DNA from: Muribaculaceae bacterium
GTDB taxonomy: Bacteria > Bacteroidota > Bacteroidia > Bacteroidales > Muribaculaceae
Reading direction: 5' to 3'
NCBI GenBank assembly: GCA_022509085.1
Contig: JAFLTW010000011.1
Coordinates: 1-64,000, forward strand
DNA length: 64,000 bases
This document shows, in pieces, positions 25,535 through 34,547 of the stretch. The position numbers were made by a program, and so were the translations under genes. The notes below the pieces were generated by a model. That model did no database searches, was not told the DNA's origin, and saw only the letters and a program-made list of their open reading frames with translations. Within the stretch, counting starts at the first letter, position 1. Every line of letters starts with the position of its first letter.

Positions 25535-26167
25535 CTAAAGGTTGAAGTAGAATGTGCCGGTCGAAAGGTTTACGTAGAAATCGTAGTAATTGCCGTTAAG
25601 GAAGTAGTAGGTGTTGAAGGCAGGCACGTCGATGCCATAGTTCCAATCGTCGGTCCAGGGGTTCCAGGCGGAGTCTACGGTGACGTTATACTGGGCGCCG
25701 TTATACTGGTAAGATACCCTGAGCGGTATCGTCTGCCATACGCCCTGGGCGTCGGTGCCGCACGCTATCACGGTCGTGGTGCCGGCGTTCTGCCAGTTGG
25801 GTGTCGAGAGGGGCTCTTCCACCACCATCGGTGCCAGCGGCGCGGGACCGGGGCCGGCGAGCGGCGGCTCGCCTGTGGGTGGCCCGGGATTGTAGATGTC
25901 GCTGCCGGGTGCCGGGGCCGGTCCGTTGTTGATCTGAAGTCCGGGGCCTCCGGGAGGCACAACTGAGGGGTTGGTCTGCGGATTGGCTGCCGGGTTGGCG
26001 GGGAAGTTGGCGTTCGGGCTGCCGAGGCCCGACGGCGAACCCGGGGCTGAGATCACCGGGCCGGGACCCATCACGCCTCCTATTGGTTCCTGTGCGTGGA
26101 TGGCTGTGCTGCCCGCTGTCAGTGCTAGGGCCGCGATTGCGGCCGTGAATATCCTGTTGGCTTTCAT
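25535..26167 (-). CDS. Exported proline/glycine-rich protein of unknown function
   Basis: A 210-residue protein with a signal peptide (MKANRIFTAAIAALALTAGSTAIHAQ). Residues 27-120 are a low-complexity Pro/Gly/Asn stretch (PNANFPANPAANP, PAPAPGSDIYNPGPP), probably an extended linker or wall-spanning segment. Residues 125-210 form a compact-looking domain rich in Trp, Tyr and Asn (WNPWTDDWNYG, YYFLNGNYYDFYVN). No family is recognised. It is alone on the minus strand. The low-complexity part makes similarity searches unreliable; the C-terminal domain should be searched alone. Confidence 0.65.
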   Translation of the reverse strand: MKANRIFTAAIAALALTAGSTAIHAQEPIGGVMGPGPVISAPGSPSGLGSPNANFPANPAANPQTNPSVVPPGGPGLQINNGPAPAPGSDIYNPGPPTGEPPLAGPGPAPLAPMVVEEPLSTPNWQNAGTTTVIACGTDAQGVWQTIPLRVSYQYNGAQYNVTVDSAWNPWTDDWNYGIDVPAFNTYYFLNGNYYDFYVNLSTGTFYFNL

Positions 26168-26228
26168 AATGTCGCTGTTTTTATGGATTAAGGTCTTTTC
26201 TCTCCTAACGCGCCGGCCGCGCTAAAGG

Positions 26229-26260
26229 TTTGCATATTCCGTCGAAATTGCTTAACTTTG
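26229..26260 (+). promoter_or_regulatory. Promoter of the glycyl-tRNA synthetase gene
   Basis: TTTG 26229-26232, 20 nt, TAACTTTG 26253-26260, about 23 bp before the ATG at 26284. This supports the ATG at 26284 over an earlier in-frame start that would lie upstream of the promoter. Confidence 0.65.
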
Positions 26261-26283
26261 CTCTCTATAAATCTAATTTTCTA

Positions 26284-27828
26284 ATGGCAAAGCAGGAAGA
26301 TGTTTTTAAGGCCGTTGTAGCCCACGCTAAGGAATACGGTTTCGTGTTCCAGAGCTCGGAGATCTACGACGGTCTCTCCGCCGTCTACGACTATGGGCAG
26401 AACGGTGTTGAACTCAAGAACAATATCAAGAGATACTGGTGGGAAGCCATGACGATGCTCCACGACAATATCGTGGGTATCGACTCGGCTATATTCATGC
26501 ATCCTACCATCTGGAAGGCCTCGGGCCATGTAGATGCTTTCAATGATCCTCTTATCGACAACCGCGACTCAAAGAAGCGCTACCGTGCCGACGTGCTTAT
26601 CGAAGACGCTATCGCCAAGTTTGACGAGAAGGCCGACAAGGAGGTTGCTAAGGCCCGGAAACGCTTCGGAGAAAGCTTCGATGAGACGCTCTTCCGCCAG
26701 ACCAACCCGAGGGTGCTGGAGCAGATGCGGAAGAAGGAGGAGCTCCATACGCGCTTTGCGGAGGCTATGAATGCCAACGATCTCGAGGAGCTGAAGCAGA
26801 TTATTCTCGACTATGAGATAGTCGACCCCATAAGCGGCACGCGCAACTGGACCGACGTGCGCCAGTTTAATCTGATGTTCAAGACGGAGATGGGCTCCAC
26901 GGCCGATGGCGCTATGGAGGTCTACCTGCGTCCGGAGACGGCCCAGGGCATCTTTGTCAACTATCTGAATGTGCAGAAGACGGGCCGTATGCGCATCCCC
27001 TTCGGTATAGCCCAGATCGGTAAGGCTTTCCGCAACGAGATTGTGGCGCGCCAGTTCATCTTCCGTATGCGTGAGTTCGAGCAGATGGAGATGCAGTTCT
27101 TTGTGCGCCCGGGTGAGGAGCTGAAATGGTTCGACTACTGGCGCTCCGAGCGCCTGAAGTGGCACAAGGCTCTGGGACTGGGCGATGACAAGTATCGCTA
27201 CCACGACCATGAGAAACTGGCTCACTACGCCAATGCGGCCACCGACATCGAGTTCCTTATGCCCTTCGGGTTTAAGGAGGTGGAGGGAATACATTCCCGC
27301 ACGGATTTCGACCTCTCACAGCATGAGAAGTTCTCGGGAAAGAAGATACGCTATTTCGATCCTGAGCTCAACGAGAGCTATGTGCCCTATGTCATCGAGA
27401 CCTCTATCGGTGTAGACCGTATGTTCCTCAGCGTGCTCTGCAGCTGCTATGAGGAGCAGGATCTCGGCGGGGGCGACAGCCGCGTCGTGCTCCATTTCCC
27501 GGCCCCCATCGCTCCGGTGAAGTGCGCCGTGCTTCCGCTCGTCAAGAAAGACGGTCTTCCCGAGAAGGCACGCGAGATCCAGCATAAGCTCCGTTTCGAT
27601 ATGGCCTGCGTGGTCGACGAGAAGGATTCCATCGGCAAGCGCTACCGCCGTCAGGATGCCATAGGCACGCCGTTCTGCATTACGGTCGACCATCAGACGC
27701 TCGAAGACGGCACCGTCACGCTGCGCTATCGCGACAGCATGGAGCAGGTGCGCCTGGCCGTAGATGAGATCGATAGGATTATGGTGGAGAAGGTGAATCT
27801 GAACACCCTTCTCAAAAAACTGGTGTGA
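26284..27828 (+). CDS. glyS: Glycyl-tRNA synthetase (class II, dimeric type)
   Basis: A 514-residue enzyme that charges tRNA-Gly. Class II motifs are visible: RPETAQGIFVNY near residue 220, motif 2 IGKAFRNEI near residue 245 with FRMREFEQMEMQFF, and motif 3 IGVDRMFLSVL near residue 378. The C-terminal anticodon-binding domain starts at APVKCAVLPL. This is the single-chain alpha2 form, not the alpha/beta type. The gene is not next to the gcv operon's promoter but only a few kilobases away. A GTG-started FKBP gene follows after 4 bp. Confidence 0.96.
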   Translation: MAKQEDVFKAVVAHAKEYGFVFQSSEIYDGLSAVYDYGQNGVELKNNIKRYWWEAMTMLHDNIVGIDSAIFMHPTIWKASGHVDAFNDPLIDNRDSKKRYRADVLIEDAIAKFDEKADKEVAKARKRFGESFDETLFRQTNPRVLEQMRKKEELHTRFAEAMNANDLEELKQIILDYEIVDPISGTRNWTDVRQFNLMFKTEMGSTADGAMEVYLRPETAQGIFVNYLNVQKTGRMRIPFGIAQIGKAFRNEIVARQFIFRMREFEQMEMQFFVRPGEELKWFDYWRSERLKWHKALGLGDDKYRYHDHEKLAHYANAATDIEFLMPFGFKEVEGIHSRTDFDLSQHEKFSGKKIRYFDPELNESYVPYVIETSIGVDRMFLSVLCSCYEEQDLGGGDSRVVLHFPAPIAPVKCAVLPLVKKDGLPEKAREIQHKLRFDMACVVDEKDSIGKRYRRQDAIGTPFCITVDHQTLEDGTVTLRYRDSMEQVRLAVDEIDRIMVEKVNLNTLLKKLV

Positions 27829-27832
27829 TCGC

Positions 27833-28384
27833 GTGAGACTGACTGGATTTTTTGCGCTCTCCGGTATTCTCCTTGCCGCCCTGGGTCTCTCGGGCTGCTT
27901 TGAGGATAAGGAGACCCTGGCCGAGAGGTATGCGGAGTGGCGCCAGAAGAACGAGAAATATATCCTCGACCAGGAGGCACGCGTGGATGCGCAGGGAAAT
28001 GCATATTTCACACGCCTCACTCCCTCGTGGGCTCCCGATACGTATGTGCTGGCACATTGGCACAACGACCGTCGCCTTACCCAGAACAATCTGAGTCCGA
28101 TGGACAACTCCACGGTGCAGGTCACGTATCAGCTGCTGAATGTCGACGGTGAGGAGATTTCCAATTCCTTCTCGAGTGCCGACAGTGTCTACACCTCCCG
28201 TCCCTCCCAGAATATCATCGGTATGTGGGTGGCCATGACGTCGATGAATGTTGGCGACTCTGTCACTCTTGTCATTCCGGCGTCAGCGGGCTATGGCGAG
28301 CGCACGTATGGTCAGATTCCGCCTTATTCCACACTGGTCTACGGTGTGAAGCTTAAGGCGATTAAAGCCTACGAGGTGCCATGA
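27833..28384 (+). CDS. FKBP-type peptidyl-prolyl isomerase lipoprotein
   Basis: A 183-residue protein from a GTG start at 27833. MRLTGFFALSGILLAALGLSGC forms a lipoprotein signal (LSGC), then a charged helix (residues 24-55), then an FKBP-like domain. The core of the fold is seen in MDNSTVQVTYQLLNVDGE, IIGMWVAMTSMNVGDSVTLVIP, GYGERTYGQIPPYSTLVYGVKL. It probably helps fold envelope proteins in the periplasm. It lies 4 bp after glyS and overlaps the next lipoprotein gene by 4 bp, so the three are co-transcribed. No ATG is suitably placed for an alternative start. Confidence 0.82.
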   Translation: MRLTGFFALSGILLAALGLSGCFEDKETLAERYAEWRQKNEKYILDQEARVDAQGNAYFTRLTPSWAPDTYVLAHWHNDRRLTQNNLSPMDNSTVQVTYQLLNVDGEEISNSFSSADSVYTSRPSQNIIGMWVAMTSMNVGDSVTLVIPASAGYGERTYGQIPPYSTLVYGVKLKAIKAYEVP

Positions 28385-28719
28385 GTCGTCTGAGGTCTCT
28401 TGCCGGTGTGCTGGCAATAGGTGCGTTGTTGCTCTCCTCGATGCTGGCGGGTTGCTCGCGTCAGGCGGAGCAGGTCTCGGCCGAGGAGACGGCTGAGCAG
28501 ATGGAGGCGGCCAAGGAGGGCCGCGAGGCTGCGCGCGCCATAATTACGAAAAACTGGACCGACACCATGCGCCTCCAGGAGGCTATCCTCAATGCGCGGG
28601 CGGCCAACAGTAAGTATGAGCTGGAGGGAAAGACGGCCTGCAAGGCGTCGTTCGACACGGCTTTCTACAACACGATACGCACGGTTCGTCCTGACCTGGC
28701 CGACCAGCTCCAGAAGTAA
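28381..28719 (+). CDS. Small lipoprotein of unknown function
   Basis: A 112-residue protein with a lipoprotein signal (LLLSSMLAGC) and then an Ala/Glu/Lys-rich helical region (residues 30-75) and a short C-terminal part with CKASFDTAFYNTIRTVRPDLADQL. It overlaps the FKBP gene by ATGA and is presumably expressed with it. No family is recognised. The helical body suggests a coiled-coil or a partner-binding role, which is speculative. Confidence 0.6.
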   Translation: MSRLRSLAGVLAIGALLLSSMLAGCSRQAEQVSAEETAEQMEAAKEGREAARAIITKNWTDTMRLQEAILNARAANSKYELEGKTACKASFDTAFYNTIRTVRPDLADQLQK

Positions 28720-28757
28720 GGCCGCGCGCGGGGGTAGATAAGCGGGGTAAGCAAGCC

Positions 28758-29528
28758 TCACACTCCGGCGCCTATCCCGAACAGGGCGAAGTCATATTTT
28801 ACGGGATCCTCCGGGTCCAGCTCTCTGAGCACGGCCGTAAGCTGTTCCACAGTCTTGCGGTCGTTCGATTTTCTGTCTATGAGCCCGAGCTGGCGCGACA
28901 CGTTTCCTACGTGCACGTCGAGCGGGATGTAGAGCTTTGATTTCGGGATGGAGTGCCACACTCCGAGGTCAACGATGCCGTCGTCTCTCACGAGCCATCG
29001 CAGCGCCATGTTGATGCGCTTGAGGGCCGTGGTCTTGAGGTTGGTGGGGAAGCATTGGGGGTCGCTTCTGTCGTCGTTGGCCGCTCCCATATATTTTGCT
29101 ATCTCCTCCACGAGTCGCCAGGCAGGAGTTTGGTGCTGGCCTGCCTTTATCGAGTCGCCGAGGGCGTCGAGGCTGGAGTAGCGGCTGTAGATGGCTCTCA
29201 TGCCGCGCATGAAGTGCTTGAGGTCGGAGGCGAAGAAGGTGCGGTGAATGTTGCGCCTGTCGTCGAGCTCCTCGTAGGCTTCCTCCTTGAGATAAAGGTA
29301 GGGCTCATGGTTCATCAGCTGGAGCAGCCTCTCGGCGTCGCGGCAGATCATGGTGCGCTTGCCCCAGGCGATCATGGCCGAGAGCAGAGCCGTGATCTCT
29401 ATGTCGCGCAGGTCCGTGAAGCGGTGCGGAAACTGCACCGGGTCGTCTTTTATGAAGGCGGGTGAGTTGATGCGTGCGGCTTCCTCCTCGAGCATCAGCG
29501 CGAGCTGCGGGTCAATCTGTCGGGCCAA
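28758..29528 (-). CDS. TIGR02757 (DUF2400) family protein
   Basis: A 256-residue all-alpha protein. MARQIDPQLALMLEEEA, DPVQFPHRFTDLRDIEITALLSAMIAWGKR and the C-terminal DVHVGNVSRQLGLIDRKSNDRKTVEQL match my memory of the TIGR02757 family, which is common in Bacteroidota and distantly resembles HhH DNA glycosylase-like proteins. Its function is not established. It lies 4 bp downstream of the glycosyl hydrolase-like gene on the same strand and ends convergent to the small lipoprotein gene. Confidence 0.8.
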   Translation of the reverse strand: MARQIDPQLALMLEEEAARINSPAFIKDDPVQFPHRFTDLRDIEITALLSAMIAWGKRTMICRDAERLLQLMNHEPYLYLKEEAYEELDDRRNIHRTFFASDLKHFMRGMRAIYSRYSSLDALGDSIKAGQHQTPAWRLVEEIAKYMGAANDDRSDPQCFPTNLKTTALKRINMALRWLVRDDGIVDLGVWHSIPKSKLYIPLDVHVGNVSRQLGLIDRKSNDRKTVEQLTAVLRELDPEDPVKYDFALFGIGAGV

Positions 29529-29532
29529 TCTT

Positions 29533-31047
29533 TTAAAGTTTGAGTTTTACTGGTTTCGACTCGCGGTTCATCCTGTCTACGGCTGTCACTACGTAGGTGT
29601 TTCCCTTGAGCCGGCTCTCCTCTCCCTTGGCGGCTATGATGAGGCGGTGGCTGGGGGTGATGGATATTATGGCCTGGGCGTTGTCGAGGTCGCTGCTGTC
29701 CTCATCGGGCAGGAATTCATACACCACGTATTTCACTGTGTCTGTCTCCTTTTGTGTCCGTCCGTGCGCTGCCTGGTCCCAGCCGAGTATGAGGTTGCCG
29801 TTCTCCCGGATGAATTTGAGCCCTTTTACGGCTTCGGGGCGTTTGCTTGAATCGCCGTAGGCGGGGGCGAGGGCGAGGGTCGACTGGTAGTCGCTCCTGA
29901 GCCTGTCGGCCACTCCTTTGTAGTTGCCTGTCACCCAGTAGCCGTGCCACCATACGTTGCCTTTCACATTCTCCAATCGCCGTGAGAGTTTGATCTTGGT
30001 GTCGAGCTCGTCTTTGGCATTGTTGCCGGGGTCGGCGGTGTCCATGGTGCGCTTGGTGTCCTGGCCGATGTAGATGTCCACGCCGTTTGCGTTGTCGTTC
30101 CACCACTCCGCGAGGTGCCGGCTGGGCGCGGCCTTGAGGTCGAGTGCCCAGTAGAGCTGCGGGGCGAGGTAGTCTATCCAGCCTTTCTGTGCCCATAGCA
30201 GCGGGTCGGCGTAGAGGTCGTCGTAGTTTTGCAGTCCGCCGGAGTTGCTGCCCCGGGGGTCGCTGCTTTTGTTGCGCCAGATGCCGAAGGGGCTCACTCC
30301 GAAGCGAACCCACGGCTTGGTGCTTTTAATTGTTTTGTGTATCTGCTCTATGAGCTTGTCCACATTCTCGCGGCGCCAGTCGTTGCGGTTTTTGCCGCCG
30401 CCGAATTTGGCATAGCTGGCGTCGTCGCCTTCGAATCGTTTGCCGTCGGCGGGGTAGGGGTAGAAGTAGTCGTCGATGTGGATGGCGTCCACGTCGTAGC
30501 GGCTCACGATGTCTTCAATCACGAGGCAGATGAAGTCGCGGTTTTCCTGGTAGGCCGGGTCGAAGAAGGTCTGCCCGTTGAATTTCACGAATCTGTGGGG
30601 CTGCGTATTGGCGTCGTGGTTGTCGGGCAGGGTCTCTTTTGCGTTTGAGGTTACGCGGTAGGGGTTGAGCCATGCGTGAAGTTCCATGCCGCGCCTGTGG
30701 GCTTCCTCTATGGCGAATGCCAGAGGGTCCCAGTCTTCGGCGGGTGCTTTGCCGCGTCGGCCGGTGAGCCAGTAGCTCCAGGGTTCGTATTGCGATTTGT
30801 ATAAGGCGTCGGCTGTGGGTCTCACCTGGAATATCACGGCGTTGCAGCCGGCCTGCTCAAGCAGGCCGAACTGCTCCGTGATGTATTCGCGCTGGGCTTT
30901 CGGGCTCTTGTCCATCCATTGGCTCTGGCCAATCACGTGGATCCAGGCGCCGCGAAACTCGCGCTTGGGGTTGTCGGCCCATGCCGCAGGTATGGCGAGT
31001 GCGATTGCCGCCACTGCCGCCAGGATTGCCGCTGTGAGTCGCTTCAT
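29533..31047 (-). CDS. Family 10-like glycosylhydrolase (GHL10/YngK type)
   Basis: A 504-residue secreted protein. The signal peptide (LTAAILAAVAAIALAIPAAWA) is followed by an (alpha/beta)8 hydrolase-like domain: KREFRGAWIHVIGQSQ, NAVIFQVRPTADALY, HAWLNPYR near residue 125, DAIHIDDYFYPYP near residue 200. The C-terminal ~100 residues look like a fibronectin-type domain. This fits the GHL10 family, whose members act on peptidoglycan-like or host glycans; the true substrate is unknown. It is 9 bp downstream of the aminotransferase gene, so probably co-transcribed, with no obvious functional link. Confidence 0.85.
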   Translation of the reverse strand: MKRLTAAILAAVAAIALAIPAAWADNPKREFRGAWIHVIGQSQWMDKSPKAQREYITEQFGLLEQAGCNAVIFQVRPTADALYKSQYEPWSYWLTGRRGKAPAEDWDPLAFAIEEAHRRGMELHAWLNPYRVTSNAKETLPDNHDANTQPHRFVKFNGQTFFDPAYQENRDFICLVIEDIVSRYDVDAIHIDDYFYPYPADGKRFEGDDASYAKFGGGKNRNDWRRENVDKLIEQIHKTIKSTKPWVRFGVSPFGIWRNKSSDPRGSNSGGLQNYDDLYADPLLWAQKGWIDYLAPQLYWALDLKAAPSRHLAEWWNDNANGVDIYIGQDTKRTMDTADPGNNAKDELDTKIKLSRRLENVKGNVWWHGYWVTGNYKGVADRLRSDYQSTLALAPAYGDSSKRPEAVKGLKFIRENGNLILGWDQAAHGRTQKETDTVKYVVYEFLPDEDSSDLDNAQAIISITPSHRLIIAAKGEESRLKGNTYVVTAVDRMNRESKPVKLKL

Positions 31048-31056
31048 TCTCGGGTG

Positions 31057-32286
31057 TTATCTGTTCTTGTAGGCCTCGAGGGCTTTCTCGAGCACGAGCA
31101 GGGCTCTCTTTATGTCGTCGGTCTTGAGCACGTAGGCCATACGGGCCTGGTTGCGACCCGACTCCTTGTTGGTGTAGAAGCCGCTGGCAGGGGCCATCAT
31201 CACGGTCTCGCCGGTCTTCCCTTCGGGAGTGTGCTCGTCTTTCCATGCGAAGTCGCTGAGACACCATGCGCAGAATTCCTCGGCGTCCTCTACCGGGAGG
31301 GACACTACCGTGTAGAAGGCACCCATGGGCATCGGGGTGAAGCAGCCGGGGATGCGGTTCACACCCTCAACGAGGCAGTCGCGTCTCTTGAGGTATTCCT
31401 CAAACACCTCCCTGGCGTAGTCTTCGGTGCCGTGCACGGAGGCTTCGGCTATGAGCTGGCCAACGAGCGGGGGCGAAAGGCGTGCCTGGCAGAGCTTCAT
31501 TACGGTGGCCCTCACCTGGGCGTTGCGCGTCACGAGTGCACCGATCCTGATACCGCATTCGCTGTAGCGCTTGCTTACGGAGTCTACCATCACCACGTTG
31601 TCTTCCACTCCCTCGAGGGTCATGGCGCTCACGTAGGGGGTGCCGGTGTAGATGAATTCGCGATACACCTCGTCGCTGAAGAGGTAGAGGTTGTGTTTTT
31701 TCACCAGGTCGCGGAGCTTGAGCAGCTCTTCCTTGGTGTAGACGTAGCCTGTGGGGTTGTTGGGGTTGCAGATGAGGATTGCCTTGGTACGCTCGTTGAT
31801 GAGCTTTTCGAAGTCCTCTATCTTGGGCAGCCTGAAGCCCTCCTCGATCGTGGAGATCACGGGGGTGATCTTCACGCCGGCGGTGATGGCGAAGCTCATA
31901 TAGTTGGCGTAGGCGGGTTCGGGCATTATTATCTCATCGCCGGGGTTCAGGCAGCTCATGAAGGCGAAGAGGAGAGCCTCCGAACCGCCGGTGGTGACGA
32001 TGATCTCGTCGGGGTTGAGCCTGATGTCGAATTTGTCGTAATATTCCGTGAGGGTCTTCCTCAGGGAGAGGAAACCCTGTGAGGGGCTGTATTCGAGTGT
32101 GGTGCGGTCGATGTGCTTGAGCACGTCGAGTGCCTTCTTGGGGGTGGGCAGGTCAGGCTGACCGATGTTGAGGCGGTAAATCTTCACTCCGCGGTCTTCG
32201 GCTGCTGTGGCCAGCGGGGCGAGTTTACGGATGGGAGACTGCGGCAGTGCCGTGCCTCTCTCTGAGATTTGCAGTGTTTTGCTCAT
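31057..32286 (-). CDS. Class I/II aminotransferase (aspartate-type)
   Basis: A 409-residue PLP enzyme from the ATG at 32286 (MSKTLQISERG). Features are LNIGQPDLPTP near residue 43, TTGGSEALLFAF near residue 98, NPNNPTGYVY near residue 170, DEVYREF near residue 205, PLP lysine in DSVSKRYSECGIRIG near residue 240, and substrate-binding Arg near residue 375. It resembles the aspartate/aromatic subfamily; the amino-acid partner cannot be fixed by eye. A longer frame begins further upstream but lacks family similarity and overlaps miaA's end. It lies upstream of the glycosylhydrolase gene. Confidence 0.9.
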   Translation of the reverse strand: MSKTLQISERGTALPQSPIRKLAPLATAAEDRGVKIYRLNIGQPDLPTPKKALDVLKHIDRTTLEYSPSQGFLSLRKTLTEYYDKFDIRLNPDEIIVTTGGSEALLFAFMSCLNPGDEIIMPEPAYANYMSFAITAGVKITPVISTIEEGFRLPKIEDFEKLINERTKAILICNPNNPTGYVYTKEELLKLRDLVKKHNLYLFSDEVYREFIYTGTPYVSAMTLEGVEDNVVMVDSVSKRYSECGIRIGALVTRNAQVRATVMKLCQARLSPPLVGQLIAEASVHGTEDYAREVFEEYLKRRDCLVEGVNRIPGCFTPMPMGAFYTVVSLPVEDAEEFCAWCLSDFAWKDEHTPEGKTGETVMMAPASGFYTNKESGRNQARMAYVLKTDDIKRALLVLEKALEAYKNR

Positions 32287-32369
32287 GGATTTATTTAGTT
32301 TAGGTATATCTGTTTTCGGTTTTTGGTATTTTAGCGTTTGCTTTTGCAAAAGTAATAATTTTCCTTGAT

Positions 32370-33209
32370 TCAGCGCGACCGTGCGAGCCACGTAAGCTGC
32401 TTTTTCGCGAAGACGCGCGTATTCTTCTTTATCCGCTCGATGGCCGTCTCGCGCGGCAGAGCACCCTCCATCCACTGGAACATCTCCTTCAGCCCTACGG
32501 TGTTGAGCGAGTTGAGTCCCTTGCGCGGATACACCCTCCGGGCCTCTTCCTCCAGTCCTCGCTCCACCATCCGGTCTACCCGGCGGTTGATGCGGTCGAA
32601 GAGAACGTCGCGGGGCAGCTCCGTCACCACCCTCTCAACCTCGAAGGGACGCTCCTTGCGTCTACCGGTGAGGAACCCGGAGTAGGGTTTGCCGGTGTAG
32701 AGACTGATCTCGACGGCGTGAAACACCCTCTTGAGATTCCTGCAGTCCACCTTCCGGTAATAGTCGGGGTCGAGGAGACGCAGCTGACCCAGCAGCCAGT
32801 CGGCTCCCTCCGCTTCGGAGTGGGCCTTCAGCTCGCTTCTGAAGTCTTCGGGGATGGTGGGGAGGTCGTCGATGCCGTATTGCAGGGCGTCAACGTAGAG
32901 CATGCTGCCACCGCATACTACAGCGTGGTCGCGCCCGGCCTCAAACTGCCTCTCTATCAGCCGCAGGGCGTCTGCCTCGAATTCGGCGGCGCTGTAGTAG
33001 GCCTCGAGGGGGAGGTGGCCTATGAGGTGGTGTCTCACCCCCTCCATCTCCTCCTCCGTAGGTTGGGCCGTCACGATGGGTATGCCGGCATACACCTGCC
33101 GGCTGTCGGCCGATATCACGTCGCAGCCGTATTCCCGGGCCAGCCTGACGGCCAGGGCAGTCTTACCCGAGGCCGTCGGACCGGTTACTACGGTTACTTT
33201 TCTTCTCAA
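32370..33209 (-). CDS. miaA: tRNA dimethylallyltransferase
   Basis: A 279-residue enzyme that adds the dimethylallyl group to A37 of tRNAs reading UNN codons. P-loop GPTASGKT at 10-17, DSRQVYAGIPIVTAQPT near residue 35, GGSMLYVDAL near residue 100, and GLNSLNTVGLKE near residue 245 are family hallmarks. It is slightly shorter than the usual ~300 residues. It lies between pepT and the aminotransferase on the same strand; a second tRNA-modifying gene, mnmE, lies nearby on the other strand. Confidence 0.94.
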   Translation of the reverse strand: MRRKVTVVTGPTASGKTALAVRLAREYGCDVISADSRQVYAGIPIVTAQPTEEEMEGVRHHLIGHLPLEAYYSAAEFEADALRLIERQFEAGRDHAVVCGGSMLYVDALQYGIDDLPTIPEDFRSELKAHSEAEGADWLLGQLRLLDPDYYRKVDCRNLKRVFHAVEISLYTGKPYSGFLTGRRKERPFEVERVVTELPRDVLFDRINRRVDRMVERGLEEEARRVYPRKGLNSLNTVGLKEMFQWMEGALPRETAIERIKKNTRVFAKKQLTWLARSR

Positions 33210-33249
33210 GGTAGGGATGGCTCTTGCCTGGTGCTTGCCAGTTTTTTCT

Positions 33250-34470
33250 TTATCTCCCGGCCACCTCCTTGCAGATGTTCACGATCACCTCCACGGCTTT
33301 CTCCATCGAGGGGATAGCCACGTATTCATAACGGCCGTGGAAGTTCTCGCCCCCGGCGAAGATGTTGGGGCAGGGGAGACCCTTGAAGCTGAGCTGCGCG
33401 CCGTCCGTACCGCCGCGGATGGGCTGAACCCTGGGTGTCACCCCGGCGTCGCGCATGGCTTTCTCGGCTATCTCGATCACGTGCATCACGGGCTCTATCT
33501 TCTCCCGCATGTTGAAGTATTGGTCTTTCATCTCGAGGGTGGCACACCCGGGATATTCCCTGTTGATCTCGGCCACTATCTCCTCCATCTTCCGCTTGCG
33601 GCTCTCGAAATTTTCGCGGTCAAAGTCGCGGATTATCCAGCTTACGGTCGATTTGTCGACGCTTCCTTCCACTCCCACCACATGGTAGAAGCCCTCGTAG
33701 CCCTCGGTGTGTGCCGGGGTCTCCTTCTCGGGGAGCATCTCTATGAGCCTGGCGGCGATGAGTATGGAGTTCACCATCTTGTTTTTGGCCGTGCCGGGGT
33801 GCACGTTGCGTCCCTGGATGGTCACTGTGGCTCCTGCGGCGTTGAAGTTCTCGAACTCAAGCTCGCCCACGGCTCCGCCGTCCATTGTGTAGGCGAATTC
33901 GCAGCCGAAGAGCTCCACGTCGAAGTTGTGGGCGCCCTCGCCTATCTCCTCGTCGGGATTGAAGGCAATCCTTATCTTGCCGTGCTTGATCTCGGGGTGT
34001 TTCTGAAGGTATTCCACGGCCGTCAGGATCTCTGCGATGCCGGCTTTGTCGTCTGCGCCGAGCAGGGTGCTCCCGTCTGTCACGATGAGGTCCTGGCCGG
34101 CGTAGTTGAGCAGCTCGGGAAATTCCGTGGGGGAGAGCACGATGCCCTCAGCGGCGTTGAGTGTGATGTCCCGGCCGTCGTAATTCTCCACGATGCGCGG
34201 TTTCACGTCCTTGCCGCTCATGTCGGGGGCCGTGTCGAGGTGGGCGATGAAGCCGATGGTAGGTATGGGCTTGTCGGTATTGGCCGGCAGTGTGGCCATT
34301 AGGTAGCCCTTATCGTCGAGAGTGATCTCCTCCAGGCCCATGGCCTCTACCTTGCCCTTGAGATACTGGGCGAAGTCATATTGGATGTGCGAGGAGGGCG
34401 TCACGCCGCTCGTGGGGTCGCTCTGGGTGTTGTGTTTTACGTAGTCGAGAAATCTTTCTGTTACTGTCAT
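33250..34470 (-). CDS. pepT: Peptidase T (tripeptide aminopeptidase)
   Basis: A 406-residue M20-family zinc peptidase that removes N-terminal residues from tripeptides in the cytosol. It has [11 protein letters not shown] near residue 73 (metal-binding His and Asp), [12 protein letters not shown] near residue 138, [13 protein letters not shown] near residue 170 (catalytic Glu), and the dimerisation domain ([10 protein letters not shown]). Length is typical. It is divergent from the nuclease gene; the 77-bp gap contains overlapping promoter elements, including a minus-strand TAATTTTG at 34516-34523. Confidence 0.95.
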   Translation of the reverse strand: MTVTERFLDYVKHNTQSDPTSGVTPSSHIQYDFAQYLKGKVEAMGLEEITLDDKGYLMATLPANTDKPIPTIGFIAHLDTAPDMSGKDVKPRIVENYDGRDITLNAAEGIVLSPTEFPELLNYAGQDLIVTDGSTLLGADDKAGIAEILTAVEYLQKHPEIKHGKIRIAFNPDEEIGEGAHNFDVELFGCEFAYTMDGGAVGELEFENFNAAGATVTIQGRNVHPGTAKNKMVNSILIAARLIEMLPEKETPAHTEGYEGFYHVVGVEGSVDKSTVSWIIRDFDRENFESRKRKMEEIVAEINREYPGCATLEMKDQYFNMREKIEPVMHVIEIAEKAMRDAGVTPRVQPIRGGTDGAQLSFKGLPCPNIFAGGENFHGRYEYVAIPSMEKAVEVIVNICKEVAGR

Positions 34471-34511
34471 ATCATTCCTGTTTTTTATGTTTTTCGTGGT
34501 AAAGCTTGTTC

Positions 34512-34543
34512 ATTGCAAAATTAAACAAAATTTTGTAATTTTG
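34512..34543 (+). promoter_or_regulatory. Promoter very close to the nuclease start codon
   Basis: ATTG 34512-34515, 20 nt, TAATTTTG 34536-34543. The ATG is at 34548, so transcription would begin at or within a base or two of the start codon. This suggests a leaderless mRNA. A minus-strand -7 box for pepT lies inside the same interval. Confidence 0.55.
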
Positions 34544-34547
34544 CTAC

